64,000 nt of DNA from Quercus robur. Taxonomy: Eukaryota; Streptophyta; Magnoliopsida; Fagales; Fagaceae. The first letter of the stretch is position 1. Every line of letters starts with the position of its first letter. The stretch lies in assembly GCF_932294415.1 (NCBI RefSeq), contig NC_065541.1, positions 55,220,290 through 55,284,289 on the forward strand, written 5' to 3'. Below, in pieces: positions 1 through 12,331 of this stretch. A program made the translations under genes and the position numbers. Under the pieces are notes generated by a model. That model was not told the DNA's origin and did no database searches. It was given only the letters and a program-made list of their open reading frames with translations.

Positions 1-238
1 ATATTCTCCAAACTCTAAACCCACCACAACCACATGGACAAATTCCAATAATCCTTTCTTCAACAATTCTAAACCTACCACAAATTCTCCTTAAATCTAA
101 ACCCACCACGACCACGTGGACAAATTCCCCTATTTGTCCTAGGTCAATGAAAAACATTTTCTAGTATGTTACATACTCAGCACACCACCAGAAATAGACT
201 TTACACCACAAAAAACTCTACCAATAGTAACTTCATCA

Positions 239-606
239 ATGTAGAACACATGTAGGAAATAGAGATAAAAGGGGAAAGAGAAAGACTAATCAAAATAAAA
301 CCTAGGCTTCACCACCTAGAATCTGCCTGCAAGCCCTAGGCATCACCACCTAAGAATGTTTGACATCACCACCATAAAAAAAGAGGAAACACATATTCTC
401 AAATCATAATTCTTATTCCAAATCATACTGCCTTCACAAAACTGATGTAGAACATGGGTAGGAAATAGATATAAAAGGGGAAAGAGAAAGATAAAGCAGA
501 ACAAACCCTAAGCTTCACCACCTACAATCTGCCTGCAACCCCTGGGCATCACCACCAAACAAAGAGGAAACACATATTCTCAAATCATAATTCTTGTTCC
601 AGATCA
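239..606. repeat. Two diverged direct copies of a ~170-190 bp segment
   Basis: Copy one (about 239-427) and copy two (about 443-606) share the order 'atgtagaaca', 'ataaaaggggaaagagaaag', 'cttcaccacct', 'atctgcctgcaa' and 'caaatcataattctt', with small indels. A shorter duplication of the same kind, 'tctaaacccaccac', occurs at about 15-47 and 96-128. All this lies downstream of the last recognisable WD40 exon, so it is intron or intergenic DNA. I see no coding exon anywhere in 1-1541. Confidence 0.75.
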
Positions 607-1541
607 TACACAATTACAAGAGCACTAGTTTAATAGGGTTCAAGGATTTTACCAATATGGGAAATAACTCATTAAATCTCTTAAAAGTTAAAACCCTCAA
701 TATTAAAAACCAAATTCAAAATTCAAATCTAAAAATTAAATCTCAGATGATTTTGGTGCTCCTTGCATTATTCACTTTCTTTTCCCCCTTTGACTCTCTC
801 CACATACTCACTATTGACTGACCATTGAAATCTGCCTCATTTTCAAGGTCATAACAAAACATAGGAACACAAGTCATTTTTCCAGAAATAATTTTCATTC
901 AAACAAATGGCGTGTAAAATTGCATAATGAAGGAATCAATAGAAAGCTAGAGAAGCTACTTTTGATTGAAAGGAAGAAAGGAGAAAAGAGTACATAAAAT
1001 AGTCAGTATCACTTTTCACAAACCGATTAAGGAAACATGTGGACTAACCACTAATTGGAGGAAATGTGTTCCTTCAAATCTCATTGTGCACTTCAGTAAA
1101 ATAAGCATCAGAAGAGAGGTCCCTATAAAGTTTTCTAGTTACTAGAAAACATCTTTTCATTCTCTCCACTTTATTCCATCTTTCTTGATAACTACTTTCC
1201 AGCAAGAATTTCTTAACAAATAAATGAAAGAATACTCATATAAACTCAAGCATGCACGTTCCCATGCCATTGACAGTTCATGTCTTTTTTTCTTTGGTAA
1301 AATTTCCATATAGCTGTGTATGAATAATATCAAGCCTGAGTAACTACACTATTCTTGCATAGTGGTAGTGTTAAAGGATTGTAAAAAATGGCAAAATATC
1401 AACATGAAACTTAATAAAACATTTTAAAACCACTACAGTTCATATTCAACAGAAGATTTTTTTTTTTTTTTTAATATAAAAAACCCATATTGGTCACGGA
1501 TTTTCCTAAATTACCCAAGGAAGAAATTAGAGATAACTAAC

Positions 1542-3464
1542 CTTCACGTCTGCAGTAAAAGCTGCAGCAGCAATAAAACGTCCATTTGGTGATATGGCAG
1601 CCATTGTATTTTTCAACTGATTTGTGTCAACATTTCCCAAAATCTTCCCAGTTCTTCCATGCCAAAGCATGATATCAGTCCCTGGAAAGTAACAGATCAT
1701 AAGAAGCAACCAAAAAGAGACAACTCCAGGATAATTGGTATGAAACTACCTTCCGAGCAAGAGACAACAATTGTACTTCCATCAGCTGTTCCATAACTTG
1801 CATTAGTTCCAACAAGGGTCAGAATAGCCTTTTTCTCATGGACTTTTTGATGTACCCATTTAATTTCTGGGAGAGGAAGCTTGGGTTGTTTAGTTTCATC
1901 AGAAGCTTTGGGTTTTTCCTCCCCATACATGTACAAAGAAGAACCATTGAGAGTCTGGGAAGCCACAACTATCGAAGATGCATCATCAGAGAATATGACT
2001 GCTGTAGGATGACCTCCAGCCGGCAAATTAATTCTCAGAAACCTGCAGGAGAGTCAAAGAAACTGAGGAGAGGAAAAAAAAAGCAAGAATAAACTGGAAG
2101 CATCATTATATTTGGGTATAATCTGGTATTGCATTAAGGTTACTTGAGATTCATACTTGAAACTTTTACTTGAAGCGTCATCCAGCTTGAATATCCTGAC
2201 CACTCCATCAGCACAAGCTGTGTGGATATGTAAGAAACTATAAGTATTAAAAATTCCCTCCTTTGTAAGACAGATCAAATATTTTGAATAAAACACATCC
2301 CAGCCCCCCCTCCCTCCACCCCTGCATTCAGACAGCACTCTAAAAAACAAAATTTCCAACTCGATAACTGAAATCTTCCACACTATTAAAATTTCAACCA
2401 TTCCTCTTCCTCCATACCACCCACATTTGACACAAAGGAGACATCTTCCAAGCAAAAGAGTCACCATAAAGTACCAACACAAACTTTCCACCCACAACTC
2501 AAGCTCAAGTAACGCAGAATGTATCGTAAAAATAAGCAGCCACACATATACATAAAGTTGCACAAAGTATGAACTTTTTTTTTCTTTTTTTTTTACCTGT
2601 TGCCAAACTTCGTGCATCAGAGGAAAAACATAACCCTGTGACTGAGTCACCATGACCCTTCAGAGTGTTCAAATCCAACGGATGATGTCGCTTGTTTTGA
2701 TCCTGCATTTCATTTCACATCCAAACCAAGTACGTTAAAATAAAACGCACCATACATTTCAATCCTACAAATACAAGTGTCTGTTCGCGGCAGCTATTTG
2801 AAAATTTGCATTTTTCAGAAAAATAGTTAAAATGTGTGTTTTTTGAAAAAACGATTTTAAAAATCACGAAAAGCTACTAAACTTATAATAAACAGAAACA
2901 CTGTTGTGAAAACTACAAGACGCTAAGAAATTTATATATATATAAAAGTACTCACTCATTTAAATTTTCTCTAATAATTAAAAGCCAGGGTAACCAAATT
3001 TATTTCATCAACTTTCTCGGGAACCAAACAGAGGATAAGATCAAAATCATAACTTCACAGTTATTCCGAATAAAACTTGCTCGAAAAGCTAATCAACCAG
3101 AATTCAAACAAGCCTAAATCATGCATTTTTGGCTAATTTAGCATTAGGAGCACAAGATAGGATTCGACATTTTCTTCTTTTCTCTAATTCCTAATTTTCC
3201 TCCTCTGATTTTTCTCGGGAGCCAAACAGAGAAATAAAGGGATCGAATTTCAACCTTATCAGCATGGGAATGGGAGTGAGCTTTGAGGTGAGACTTCTTG
3301 GACTGAGAAGGCTTGTTTTGCTTCTTCGGATCGGGTTGGAGCTCCGATTTGGCGATGGACTGGACCTCGGATTTCCGCTTGCCGAAGTAGTTGGCGAAGA
3401 AGGCGAAGGCGATTAAACTGCCGAGAAGGATCGAAACGGCCGTAACTGTAAGAACCGGATCCAT
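1542..3464 (-). CDS. Transducin beta-like 2 type WD40 protein, N-terminal five exons (3' end not in window)
   Basis: Exons in transcript order are 3464-3255, 2702-2597, 2217-2157, 2042-1750 and 1681-1542. All introns are GT-AG, the phases join without a break, and they give 270 codons. Residues 1-30 hold a hydrophobic anchor (VSILLGSLIAFAFFANYF) followed by a Lys/Arg cluster, predicting a single-pass membrane anchor. Residues about 40-70 are a Lys/Ser/His-rich linker. WD40 blades follow: LKGHGDSVTGLCFSSDA with ACADGVVRIFKLD, then GGHPTAVIFSDDASSIVVAS, then SCSEGTDIMLWHG, then AAISPNGRFIAAAAFTADVK. The layout (anchor plus WD40 propeller) is that of plant and animal TBL2-like proteins, ER-anchored in animals. 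The last exon ends in phase 0 at a clear donor, so more blades are expected, but none is recognisable in 1-1541. The start is the first ATG before the anchor. Biochemical role not deducible. Confidence 0.88.
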
Positions 3465-6045
3465 TTCGCGAGCGGAGAGAAGAATAGAAGTGAGCTGTTT
3501 GGTGGTGTGGATAACGATCGACGAAGACGATGAGAGAGAGGTGGAAATGGCGGGGGTTTATACTTTATACGTGTGAGAGAGGTGGTGAGGACTGGGGATG
3601 AAGGAGTATGGAATTTCGGGTGAAGGGGATGAAACGACAACGTATCGTAATGAGATTGAGATATGCTTACGCGAAGAATGAGATATTCCCGAGTTTTTGT
3701 AGTGGAAAGTAGTGAAAAGTAGATTTGGCTCAAAATTAGTCTATTTTTAGCAAATTTTACTTTACTCTCCTCCACTCTTTCTCCTTCTTATTCTAACCAA
3801 ACGATCCTTAGGAGTGAAAAAGTGAGAAGATAGAAATGGTGGAATGATGAAAAAGTGAGAAGATACAAAAGATTTTAATTTTCCTTCTTTTTGTTTAGTT
3901 GGGAATAGAAAAGTAGAGGGATAAAAAAATGAGTTTGTATAAATTTACTCATATGCTCCTGTTGAAAAATAATGCCCAATTAAAAAAAGTGATAAAAAAA
4001 GTAATTACCTAAATTTATTAAAAAATAAATATCATGTCAAAAAAAAAAAAGCACATCTAAACAAAAAAAACACACACACACAAAAGAAAGCAAAAGAAAA
4101 AAAAATATATGAGCATCGTACACTGGACAAAGCCTACACAATAATAAAAAAAAAAAAAAAAAAAAAGAGGCTACGTCCAAGGAAAAAAAAATTGAAGAAG
4201 AGCAACATACGGACGAAGCCTATGTGTAGTTGCATATAGGCATTTTTGTCCATTCAGCAGGCCCATTTTCACCCAATTTTTGGGAGAAAACACATGGGCC
4301 TCACTATTTATTTTTCTTCCTCCTCATCCAATCAAACACACTCCAAAAAAAAAATTTCATCCCATTTTCTCTCTAAAGTTTTTCATCTACTCTATTTCAC
4401 CTCCAAACAAACACAACATTAGTAAAATTATTTTAAAAAGAAGGTAGGGAAAAAAAAGATAAAAAGAAGAAGATTTTGACAAGTTTTTTTTTTCTTTTTT
4501 TTTTGGAAAAACTTTTGACCTGCTTTAGAGCTCGATTATCTTGATTTTTAGTGCTTTACAGGACTCGCTCCACCTAGTCAAACGGTTCAACTCGTGCTGG
4601 CCTGATTTGAAACCATTTGATCCGATGAGAACAATGGTCATCGACAAGTGTGTAACTTTAATACTCAATTCCAACAAATTGAGTGACAAGTTTTGCCCTC
4701 CAAGAATCGTTCCGACCAACCTCTTGCCATCTCTGTTTATAATCTTTAGATCTATGTTGTCTAGAATTAGAATCACTACTGTTTATGTTTAGATCTTCGT
4801 TGAAATTGGTGGAGATCTCACTATCTCTGACTAAGATCCGCCACCTCACTTGTTCCGTTAAAATATGACTCAATCTAATTTGATGTTACTCTCTAATCAA
4901 GTGCAAGTCCTTTGTTCTACCACCCAATGAGAGTAGGTTAGGTTTGAGTTGAGCCCAAATCCAACCCGACCCGACCCGACCTATAAACACCCCAAATTGT
5001 AATTTTAAATGACAAGTTATTTATCCCAAAAAAATTTATAACTAAAGTTCTACCTACTGTTAATGCCATTTGAAAAGAAAAAACAAATGGTCATTTGGTA
5101 ACGTTGTATGTATTTTTTTGAAATATATGTGGGTAAAAAAGTATGTGGAAATGCGTGTAATATTGTTTAAAAACTGAAAACATGTTATTAAACTACTATA
5201 ACAGGACCTTCTCACATATCTCTTTTCTATAATAATAATAAAATAAAAAAACTCTTCCCAAAAAAATAAAACAACAAAACTAGTTTTTTCTTTTTCAAAA
5301 TTAAGTTAATTTATTTTTTGGTCTCTTATTTAGCAAATAAAACGAATTGGTGTTTTTAACATGAATGTTTAGATTCAAAACTCTCTCTTTCAACTATCAA
5401 TTAAAAAAAATATACCGTTAATATTCTACAGCTATAGTACCAAACAGTCATGATTCATGAATCAAATAACTTAAAAATAAATAAATAAAAAATAAAAAAC
5501 AAAAAACACTTGAGGGAATCAACTTTTGCAAAAATTAAGAGTAAAGTTGCCTACTAACTCCGAGACCTCATAGAAGTGAGAAGCCTTATGTATTTTTGGT
5601 CTTGCTGTAGAGATTTCAAGGAAAAGCCACGGTGCTTCCTCAGAGGAAACTAGTGAAGAAAAACAAACTCAAGAAGTCAGGGGTTTGGCTTATCTCCAAT
5701 ACTTTTTTAATTGGAGATGTCCTTTTGTTTTAAATACACAATAACAAGTGGTAGTGAGTTTTAATTTCTACATTTTATTTAGTTAATGGGTAATGTGACA
5801 ATTTCTCATTAAAACAAAAGGAAATTTCAATTAAAAATGTACTGGAAGTAAGCTAAACCCAAAAGTCAGCAACTAATCACTGCCCTGTGATGGATGATTT
5901 TTTACTATTATTAGTATATTGGCAGGTATGATGAGGCAAACAATTGGAAAGTGGTGCACTCTTCGCCACACTGAAGCATTATTCTTTCAAGTCCTCTCAG
6001 ATAAATTTTCTACTGTCTATGTGAACTAGCAGTAGCCATATCATA
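3465..6045. other. Intergenic region upstream of the WD40 gene, no gene seen
   Basis: This stretch holds the likely promoter of the WD40 gene (3465-3800, with pyrimidine-rich minus-strand sequence) and then AT-rich DNA with many A tracts. A more GC-rich island at about 4525-4870 is open for short stretches on both strands (about 83 codons each), but I recognise no domain. It is followed by a short 'cccgacccgacccgacc' run near 4962-4981. It looks like a decayed repeat. Nothing convincing is seen in 5000-6045. Confidence 0.5.
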
Positions 6046-7418
6046 TCATATTATATATAATAAAAGTTGGGCTTAGACGTCGTGGTTACGCCATGTGGTT
6101 TCACCAAATTGCAAAAATTTTAATAAATTTTTAGATTTTAAGAATAGATATATACATATTTTTTGGATAAATATGACAAATCAAGTAATGAAAGAAAATA
6201 GTATTTGATTTACAACTATAACAGTTGTATCTATCTAAAACGTTATCAACAAACCCTAAAATCGATAGAATAAAATTACTTAAGGATAGAATTTAAATTA
6301 AAAAAAAAAAGGAGATTCTTTCATCTTGATGCTTTTTTGGTGGTTCTAAGCTTTGCCCATTTCGGAAGAATCACAACACAATCACATGGCATCATCCATG
6401 GGGCTGGATTCTATATCTGAAGCATTTCATCGAGAAGGCCAAACTTGGTAAGCACTTAATATTTTAATCCATTCCATCCCATATTTTCTATTTTGGTTTT
6501 CACTTTTCAGTTAGTATAATCAATCCCCTTTTCCTACGTTTCTTTAAAAAAGGTAAAAATATAAATAAAAAAAATAAAAAAAAAATAAAAAAGAAAGATA
6601 GAACATGCATTTTTTTTCCTACATTTTTTTTTTTTTTTTGGGTGGATAAATTTGCATCTTATATCATCTTTTTCCTAATAATAAAGTAAAAAAAAAAAAA
6701 AAAAGTATTTGAGTTTCACTAAACTATTTCTTTTTGTTCATATCATCTTCTTCACAACTTAAAATTCTCACTATATATACACAGTTTTTTGGTGTTTCAT
6801 TATTTGAGTTTCACTACATACTTTACAATTATTTGTTATATTCTTCATTTCTCCTCTTTGCCCTACCTACAACCTTGCAGGTAATTTTTTTTTTCTTTCA
6901 TCAAATTAAATAGATTTTGTGTATTTGTTGCCTTTTATTATATATAATATGATTTTTATCAATAAGTTTTAAAAATAGGCTGAAATTTTATATTTGATCA
7001 CAACTTTTAGTGTTTTTTTTAGAAGTCAATATGCAAGCAATATATTTGTATTTTTTAATTTCTTATTACTTGATCATTTGTTGTTGACATCAATATTTTA
7101 TAATAGATTTAATTTGTTATGGCTTTTGTTTGGTGCTGTGTTCCATGTAATCTATATTCTTTAATTAAAAGCAAAATTTTCTATCATACATGAAATTGGA
7201 TACGAGAGAATACATTCGTGCAAATTTCTATGTAAGTATATCTTTACTTAACTCCTTTTTATTTATTTTTATTTTTATTTTTTTTAAGTTCAAAAATCTG
7301 GATATTTTTTCATTAATGAATTGAGGTTTTGGCTTAATTTTGTTTTCATCCGTTTCAATTATTGAATTCATTATTTTTTCATGTGTAATATTGATATATG
7401 TGTTTTTTTTTTTTATGA

Positions 7419-7481
<63 letters not shown>

Positions 7482-7861
7482 TCTTAAAGGCTAAAACACA
7501 ATACAATTAACATTACTTTAAGTTAGGGTGTTATATTTATTTATTAGTAAGTTAGAATGTTAAATTAAGTTAGAGTATTATATTTTTATTTATTATTAAT
7601 TTAGAATGTTACATATAGATACATATTCTGGCTTAGGGTTAATATAACTTATAATCATTTGAATAAAATTAACACTAAAACAAATTATTTAAATATCAAA
7701 ATAAGAAATAAAAATTAAATTTCTTTTAAGTGTACAAGTACAATTTATTTTTTAATCTTAAATTTTGAATTAATTCTTTTTTCATTTTATTTGTTTTTAA
7801 ATTTAATTATATTATCAAAATATTTTTTATTAAGCCGTGCATCGCACGGGCATAATACTAG
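6046..7861 (+). mobile_element. Non-autonomous Helitron, 1.8 kb
   Basis: The 5' end reads A|TCATATTATATATAATAAAA, with TC at 6046-6047. The 3' end has a perfect six-base-pair hairpin, CCGTGC-atc-GCACGG (about 7835-7849), followed about ten bases later by the terminal CTAG (7858-7861) and then a host T. Insertion between A and T, a 5' TC, a subterminal hairpin and a 3' CTRR end are the diagnostic Helitron features; no target duplication is expected. No Rep/helicase coding sequence is present, so it must have moved in trans. A (TA)n microsatellite sits inside. The 5' TC could alternatively be 6041-6042, because the sequence there is itself repeated. Confidence 0.83.
7427..7473. repeat. (TA)n microsatellite
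   Basis: About 20 uninterrupted TA units, running into TGTGTGTG at the right edge, inside the Helitron. Confidence 0.95.
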
Positions 7862-8704
7862 TATATATATATATTGTTAACATCAAGTTCTAATCCCCAT
7901 TTATCCAAAAAAAAAACGTTTTTAAAAGATAAAAACATTCGAAAATAAATAGAGCACCAAAAATAGACAAAACAATGCTATTGGCTAGCATTCTTTTGTT
8001 TTTCCTTGTTTGAATTCTCAACCACGTTTCTTGAGAATTTACGATAATACGATTGACTTGCATAATCTCAAATTTAATCTTGAAAATCGTTGTATTCTCA
8101 CTTTTTTTTTAATCACTTGCCTCCATTTTTCAAGCCACTGTAGTCTGTAGACCCTTTCTTTTGTTTCAAGTAATATATGTTGAACATATCATTCTCTTGG
8201 ATTTTTTTTGCAAAATAACATTATTTTGCTAACAATTTTGTTGGTTAGCTACGTTTCCAAACTATCTAAGAAACTAACATTTCGAGTCTCTCATACTCAA
8301 GTTCATTGTAGCAACTCAACTCTTTAAGACTCGAGTTCTCTAAAGAATGAAGCAACCCAGAAAAGCAACAAAAACAAAAACAATGATGCAATAAACCTAG
8401 AGAAGCAACAACGAAGCAACCTCCACGGTTTGAACTGAACCCAAGTGGCGAAGGCTCCAGGTGGCGATGGTGAAGACTCCAAGTGAGGGAAATCGGCTCG
8501 AACTAAACTTCCATTCCCTCTGCTCTCTAAACTTCCATGGCTGAGCCTTCTTGGCTCTTCCTCCGACCATCATCACCACCATAAGTGGTGATCCAATCTC
8601 AAGCTCATCTCTTTGAACCTAAACCAAAACCCTCTTCTCTCAAGCCAACTCTCTCGATCTAATGACAAACCCTAGCCACTACCATCATAAGGATGCAAAG
8701 ATGA

Positions 8705-8708
<4 letters not shown>

Positions 8709-8776
<68 letters not shown>
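8709..8776. repeat. (CT)n microsatellite
   Basis: More than 30 CT units inside the Mutator-like element. Short open frames across it encode only Arg-Glu repeats. Confidence 0.95.
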
Positions 8777-8780
<4 letters not shown>

Positions 8781-8908
8781 CTAGATTTGCAGTAACTCGA
8801 GCCTTTGGGTTTGGGTATTTTTTTTTTTTAATCTTTGATTTGGGTCTTAAGAAAGAAAAAAGAAGGAAGAAAAGGTACTTAGTACAAAAACTGGAACTCG
8901 AGTCTCTA

Positions 8909-10523
8909 GGCTCTGTTTGGGAATTCATAAGGGAATGGAATGAAATGATCATAAGGGAATGGAAATGAATGGAATGGAATGAAATGTATTTAAGTAAGGG
9001 AAAAGAATTTAATAGAATGAAATTAAGTAACCTTGATTAGATGTTTTAAAATAAATGAATAAAAATTAATGAAATATAAGTAATCTTATTTGGGAGTAAC
9101 ATGGAGAGAATGAAATGAAATCATTTTATAACAATATTATTGTTAGACCCCTATTTTAAAATAAATAGTTGAATATATAGGGGCATTTTGGAAGTTTTAG
9201 TAAAAAAATCATTAAATCTAATTTCATTCCCTCCCATTCCTCTCAATTTTGGGGGGAATGAAAATTTAAGATTTTAAGGGAATAGAGAGGAATGAGTGTT
9301 CTCTCCTACCCATTTCATTCCCTTCCACTTAAACTCCCAAACAAGGGAATGATCTTTCCATTCCCTCTATTAAAACTCCCAAATAAGGGAATGAAAGAAT
9401 ATTCTAAAATGATTTTTTTCATTCATTTTCATTTCATTCCATTCTTTCCTCCCAAACGAGGCCTAAGGGAATGAAATGGAATGTACTTAAGTAAGAGAAA
9501 GGAGTGAAAAAGAATGGAATGGAGTTAAGTAACTTTAATTAGATGTTTTAAAATAAAGGAATAGAAAGGAATGACAATAATGGAATGTAAATAATCTTAT
9601 TTGAGAGCAATATGGAGGGAATGGAATAGAATCATTTTATAACAATATTACTATTAGACATTTATTTTAAAATAAAGAGTTAAATATACAAGGGCATTTT
9701 GGGAGTTTTGGTAAATAAATATTAAATCTAATTCCATTCCCTTCCATTTCTCCCAATTTGGAGGGGAATGAAAATTTGAGGTTTGGGAGGAGAGAATAGA
9801 ATGAAATGGAAATGAATGAAAAGAATCATTTTAGATTATTCTTTCATTCCTTTGTTTGAGAGTTTTAATGGAGGGAATGGAAAGTTCATTCTCTTGTCTA
9901 GGAGTTTAAGTGGAAGAGAATGGAATGATTAGGAGGGAATACTCATTCCTCTCTATTCTCTTAAAACCTCAAATTTTCATTCCCTCAAAATTTGGAGGAA
10001 TGAGAGAGAATAGAATTAGATTTAATGATTTTTTTACTAAAACTTCCAAAATACCCCTATATATTCAATTCTTTATTTTAAAATAAGAGGTCTAATAGTA
10101 ATATTGTCATAAAATAATTTCATTTCATTTCATTTCTTCCATGTTGCTCCCAAATAAGATTACTTACATTCCATTCATTTTCATTACTTTTCATTCCTTT
10201 ATTTTAAAACATTCAATTAAGGTTACTTAATTCCATTCCATTCATTTCCCTTACTTAAATACATTTCATTCCATTCCCTTATAATTATTCTATTCTATTC
10301 CATTCCATTCCCTTATGAACTCCCAAACGGAGCCTAAGGGAATAGAGAGGAATGGGTATTCTCTCCTACCCATTTCATTTCCTCCCACTTAAACTCCCAA
10401 ATAAGGGAATGAGTTTTCCATTCTTTCCATTAAAACTCTCAAACAAGAAAAGGAAAGAATATTCTAAATTGATTCTTTTCATTCCTTTTCATTCCATTCC
10501 GTTTCCTCCTCCTAAACGAAGCC
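8909..10523. mobile_element. Cluster of three nested Tourist-like (PIF/Harbinger-type) MITEs
   Basis: Copy M1 (8909-9463) begins GGCTCTGTTTGGGAA and ends CCCAAACGAGGCC, the inverted GGC-TGTTTGGG terminus typical of Tourist-like MITEs. Its body is rich in 'ggaatgg/ccattcc'. A second forward copy, M2, is split (9464 to about 9780 and about 10334-10523, ending CTAAACGAAGCC). It is interrupted by M3 in opposite orientation (about 9781-10333, from GGTTTGGGAGG to CCCAAACGGAGCC). M1 and M2 share the internal order ttaagggaatagagaggaatg, then ctcctacccatttcatt. TA-containing flanks (cta/taa) hint at a degenerate three-base target duplication; I could not establish it firmly. Confidence 0.75.
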
Positions 10524-10587
10524 TAAAACTTGAGTTCCACGTGGATTTTAATTCACCTCAGTCCTGCCAACACATGGAACTCGAGTC

Positions 10588-12188
10588 TGTTAGGAATATG
10601 AAATAATTGTTTTAATATTTTAGTCAGGTAGTTAGCTAATTGGTTAAGATTAGGATTAAGATGAGTTAGTTAGGATTTGAGTACATGTAGCTCATTTAAC
10701 ACATGGCTTAATACATAGAATACATGTTGAATTAATTAGCCAATTATTTGAGCTATGTGGACTAATGACATTAGAGCTAGTATTCTATAAGTATATGATT
10801 GTAATTCAACATTAGAGATCAATGGAAGAATAAACCAATTTCTTAGTGCATTAGTGCATCTCTCTCTCTTAATCTCTTTCTTTCTCCATGGAGGGTGACT
10901 ACCTCGAATTAAGTCAATTTCCCTACAATTCCCTACAATTCCCCTATAATTCCCATCAATCCCCATTAGAAACCACCGGGTTCTTAACAATTGGTATCAG
11001 AGCTGTCGATTTTGATACATACGAATGTGATCGAAGAGAACTTTGGAAAGAATTACAGCAAATTAAATGGTGAACAAAGTTTAAGAGGATGTCAAGACTT
11101 TGTATGAATCTCACAATGTCGTTGTAGAGAAGGTCAAGGTCTAAAAAGTTTATGAAAGAAGAGCTTTCAAAATTGCAAGAGGATCTTGAGAATATGACGG
11201 AAGAGGAGTTACAATCTCTTGATTCAATGGAACTCAAAGAACAAATTAAGTTCCAAGAATCTATTGTTGTTGTTGTAAGTTGGGACGTTGATTTTTGTGT
11301 CAAAGTGGATGATGATATCCATGTACACGTTGCCCTTGAAGTTCAGTCCAAAGAACCAACGAAGAAGGTGATGATGATCTTCCCAGAACCAATTCTTGAT
11401 GCACCAATGGAGGCTTTTATTCAAGAGTCAATGATTCAAGAATTGGCAATCCAAGTGTTGGTGATCTAAGAATCTAAGATGCAGGCGCCAACAATTTTAA
11501 TGGTTCTAGAATCAAATGAGGTCTTGAGGTTACAAGAACATTCTAAGGTTCAAAGAACCAATGAGACCTTGAAAATTAAAGAACCATTGAAGGCTCAAGA
11601 ATTCAAGCAAAGTTTGAAGATCTACAAAGAAGAAACCTTCATGTGCATAGGACCGCTTGTCAGAGAGAAATGCATGAATATGGTGATCAAAATATCACTA
11701 ATGTATTGGTCCATTGGAAGATCTCCTTTAATGAAGGTGTCATTTCACAACAACATCTTTGTGGGCAAGGTGCTTTCAAGGAGAGGGAAATGTTAGGAAT
11801 ATGAAATAATTGTTGTAATCCCTTTAGTTAGGTAGTTAGCTAGTTGGTTGAGATTGAGATTAGGATGAGTTAGTTAAGATTTGAGCACATGTAGCTCATT
11901 TAACACATGGCTTAATTCATAAAACACGTTTTGAATTAATTAGCCAATTATCCTGAGCCATGTGGGCCAATGACATTAGAGCTAGTCTCCTGTAAATACA
12001 TACATGATTGTAATTCAACATTAGAGATCAATGGAAGAATAAACCAATTTCTTAATGCATTAGTGCATCTCTCTCTCTTAATCTCTTTCTTTCTCTATGA
12101 AGGGTAATTATTTCGAATTAAGTCAATTTCCTTACAATTTCCTTATAATTCCCATCAATCCCCATTAGGAACCACCGGGTTCTTAACA
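10588..12188 (+). mobile_element. Short non-autonomous LTR retrotransposon, complete, with target duplication
   Basis: The 5' LTR (10588-10989) and 3' LTR (11791-12188) both start TGTTAGGAATATGAAATAAT and end CACCGGGTTCTTAACA. A primer-binding site TGGTATCAGAGC (10992-11003), complementary to the initiator tRNA-Met 3' end, follows the 5' LTR. A purine tract (aaggagagggaaa) precedes the 3' LTR. The five-base target duplication GAGTC flanks it (10583-10587 and 12189-12193). The 800-bp interior has two short frames (11152-11469, 11479-11796) with no recognisable gag, protease, RT or integrase, so it is a LARD/TRIM-like element needing help in trans. The LTRs differ at roughly one base in ten over their first 100 bases, so the insertion is not recent. 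It is nested in the Mutator-like element. Confidence 0.93.
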
Positions 12189-12331
12189 GAGTCATAGACT
12201 CGAGTTGCTACAGTTAACTTGAGTTTAAAAGATTTGAGATGTTAGTTTTCTAAATAGTTTGAAAACGTTGCTAACTAACGAATTGTTAGCAAAATGATGT
12301 TATTTTGCAAAAAAAAAAATCTCATTCTCTT

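Larger units (their letters stand above)
8199..12321. mobile_element. Mutator-like element with long terminal inverted repeats and 10-bp target duplication
   Basis: The left end (8199 to about 8345, beginning ggattttttttgcaaaata) is an inverted copy of the right end (about 12190-12321, ending gcaaaaaaaaaaatc). Matching tracts include ttttgctaacaatt, caaactat, actaacat and actcaagtt. The pair is flanked by identical TCATTCTCTT at 8189-8198 and 12322-12331. Inverted repeats of about 130-150 bp with a 9-11 bp target duplication fit the Mutator superfamily. The original interior (8346-8908, 10524-10587, 12194 on) shows a recurrent 'aactcgagtc' motif and no transposase. Removing the nested MITEs and the LTR element leaves a much shorter non-autonomous element. 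Confidence 0.82.

Noticed and set aside
4525-4873. Possible small gene or transposase fragment
   Set aside because: Both strands are open for about 83 codons, but no motif, splice pattern or terminal repeats were found.
11152-11796. Two open frames of about 105 codons each inside the short LTR element
   Set aside because: Too short, with no gag, protease or RT motif. I treat them as non-coding remains of the element's interior.
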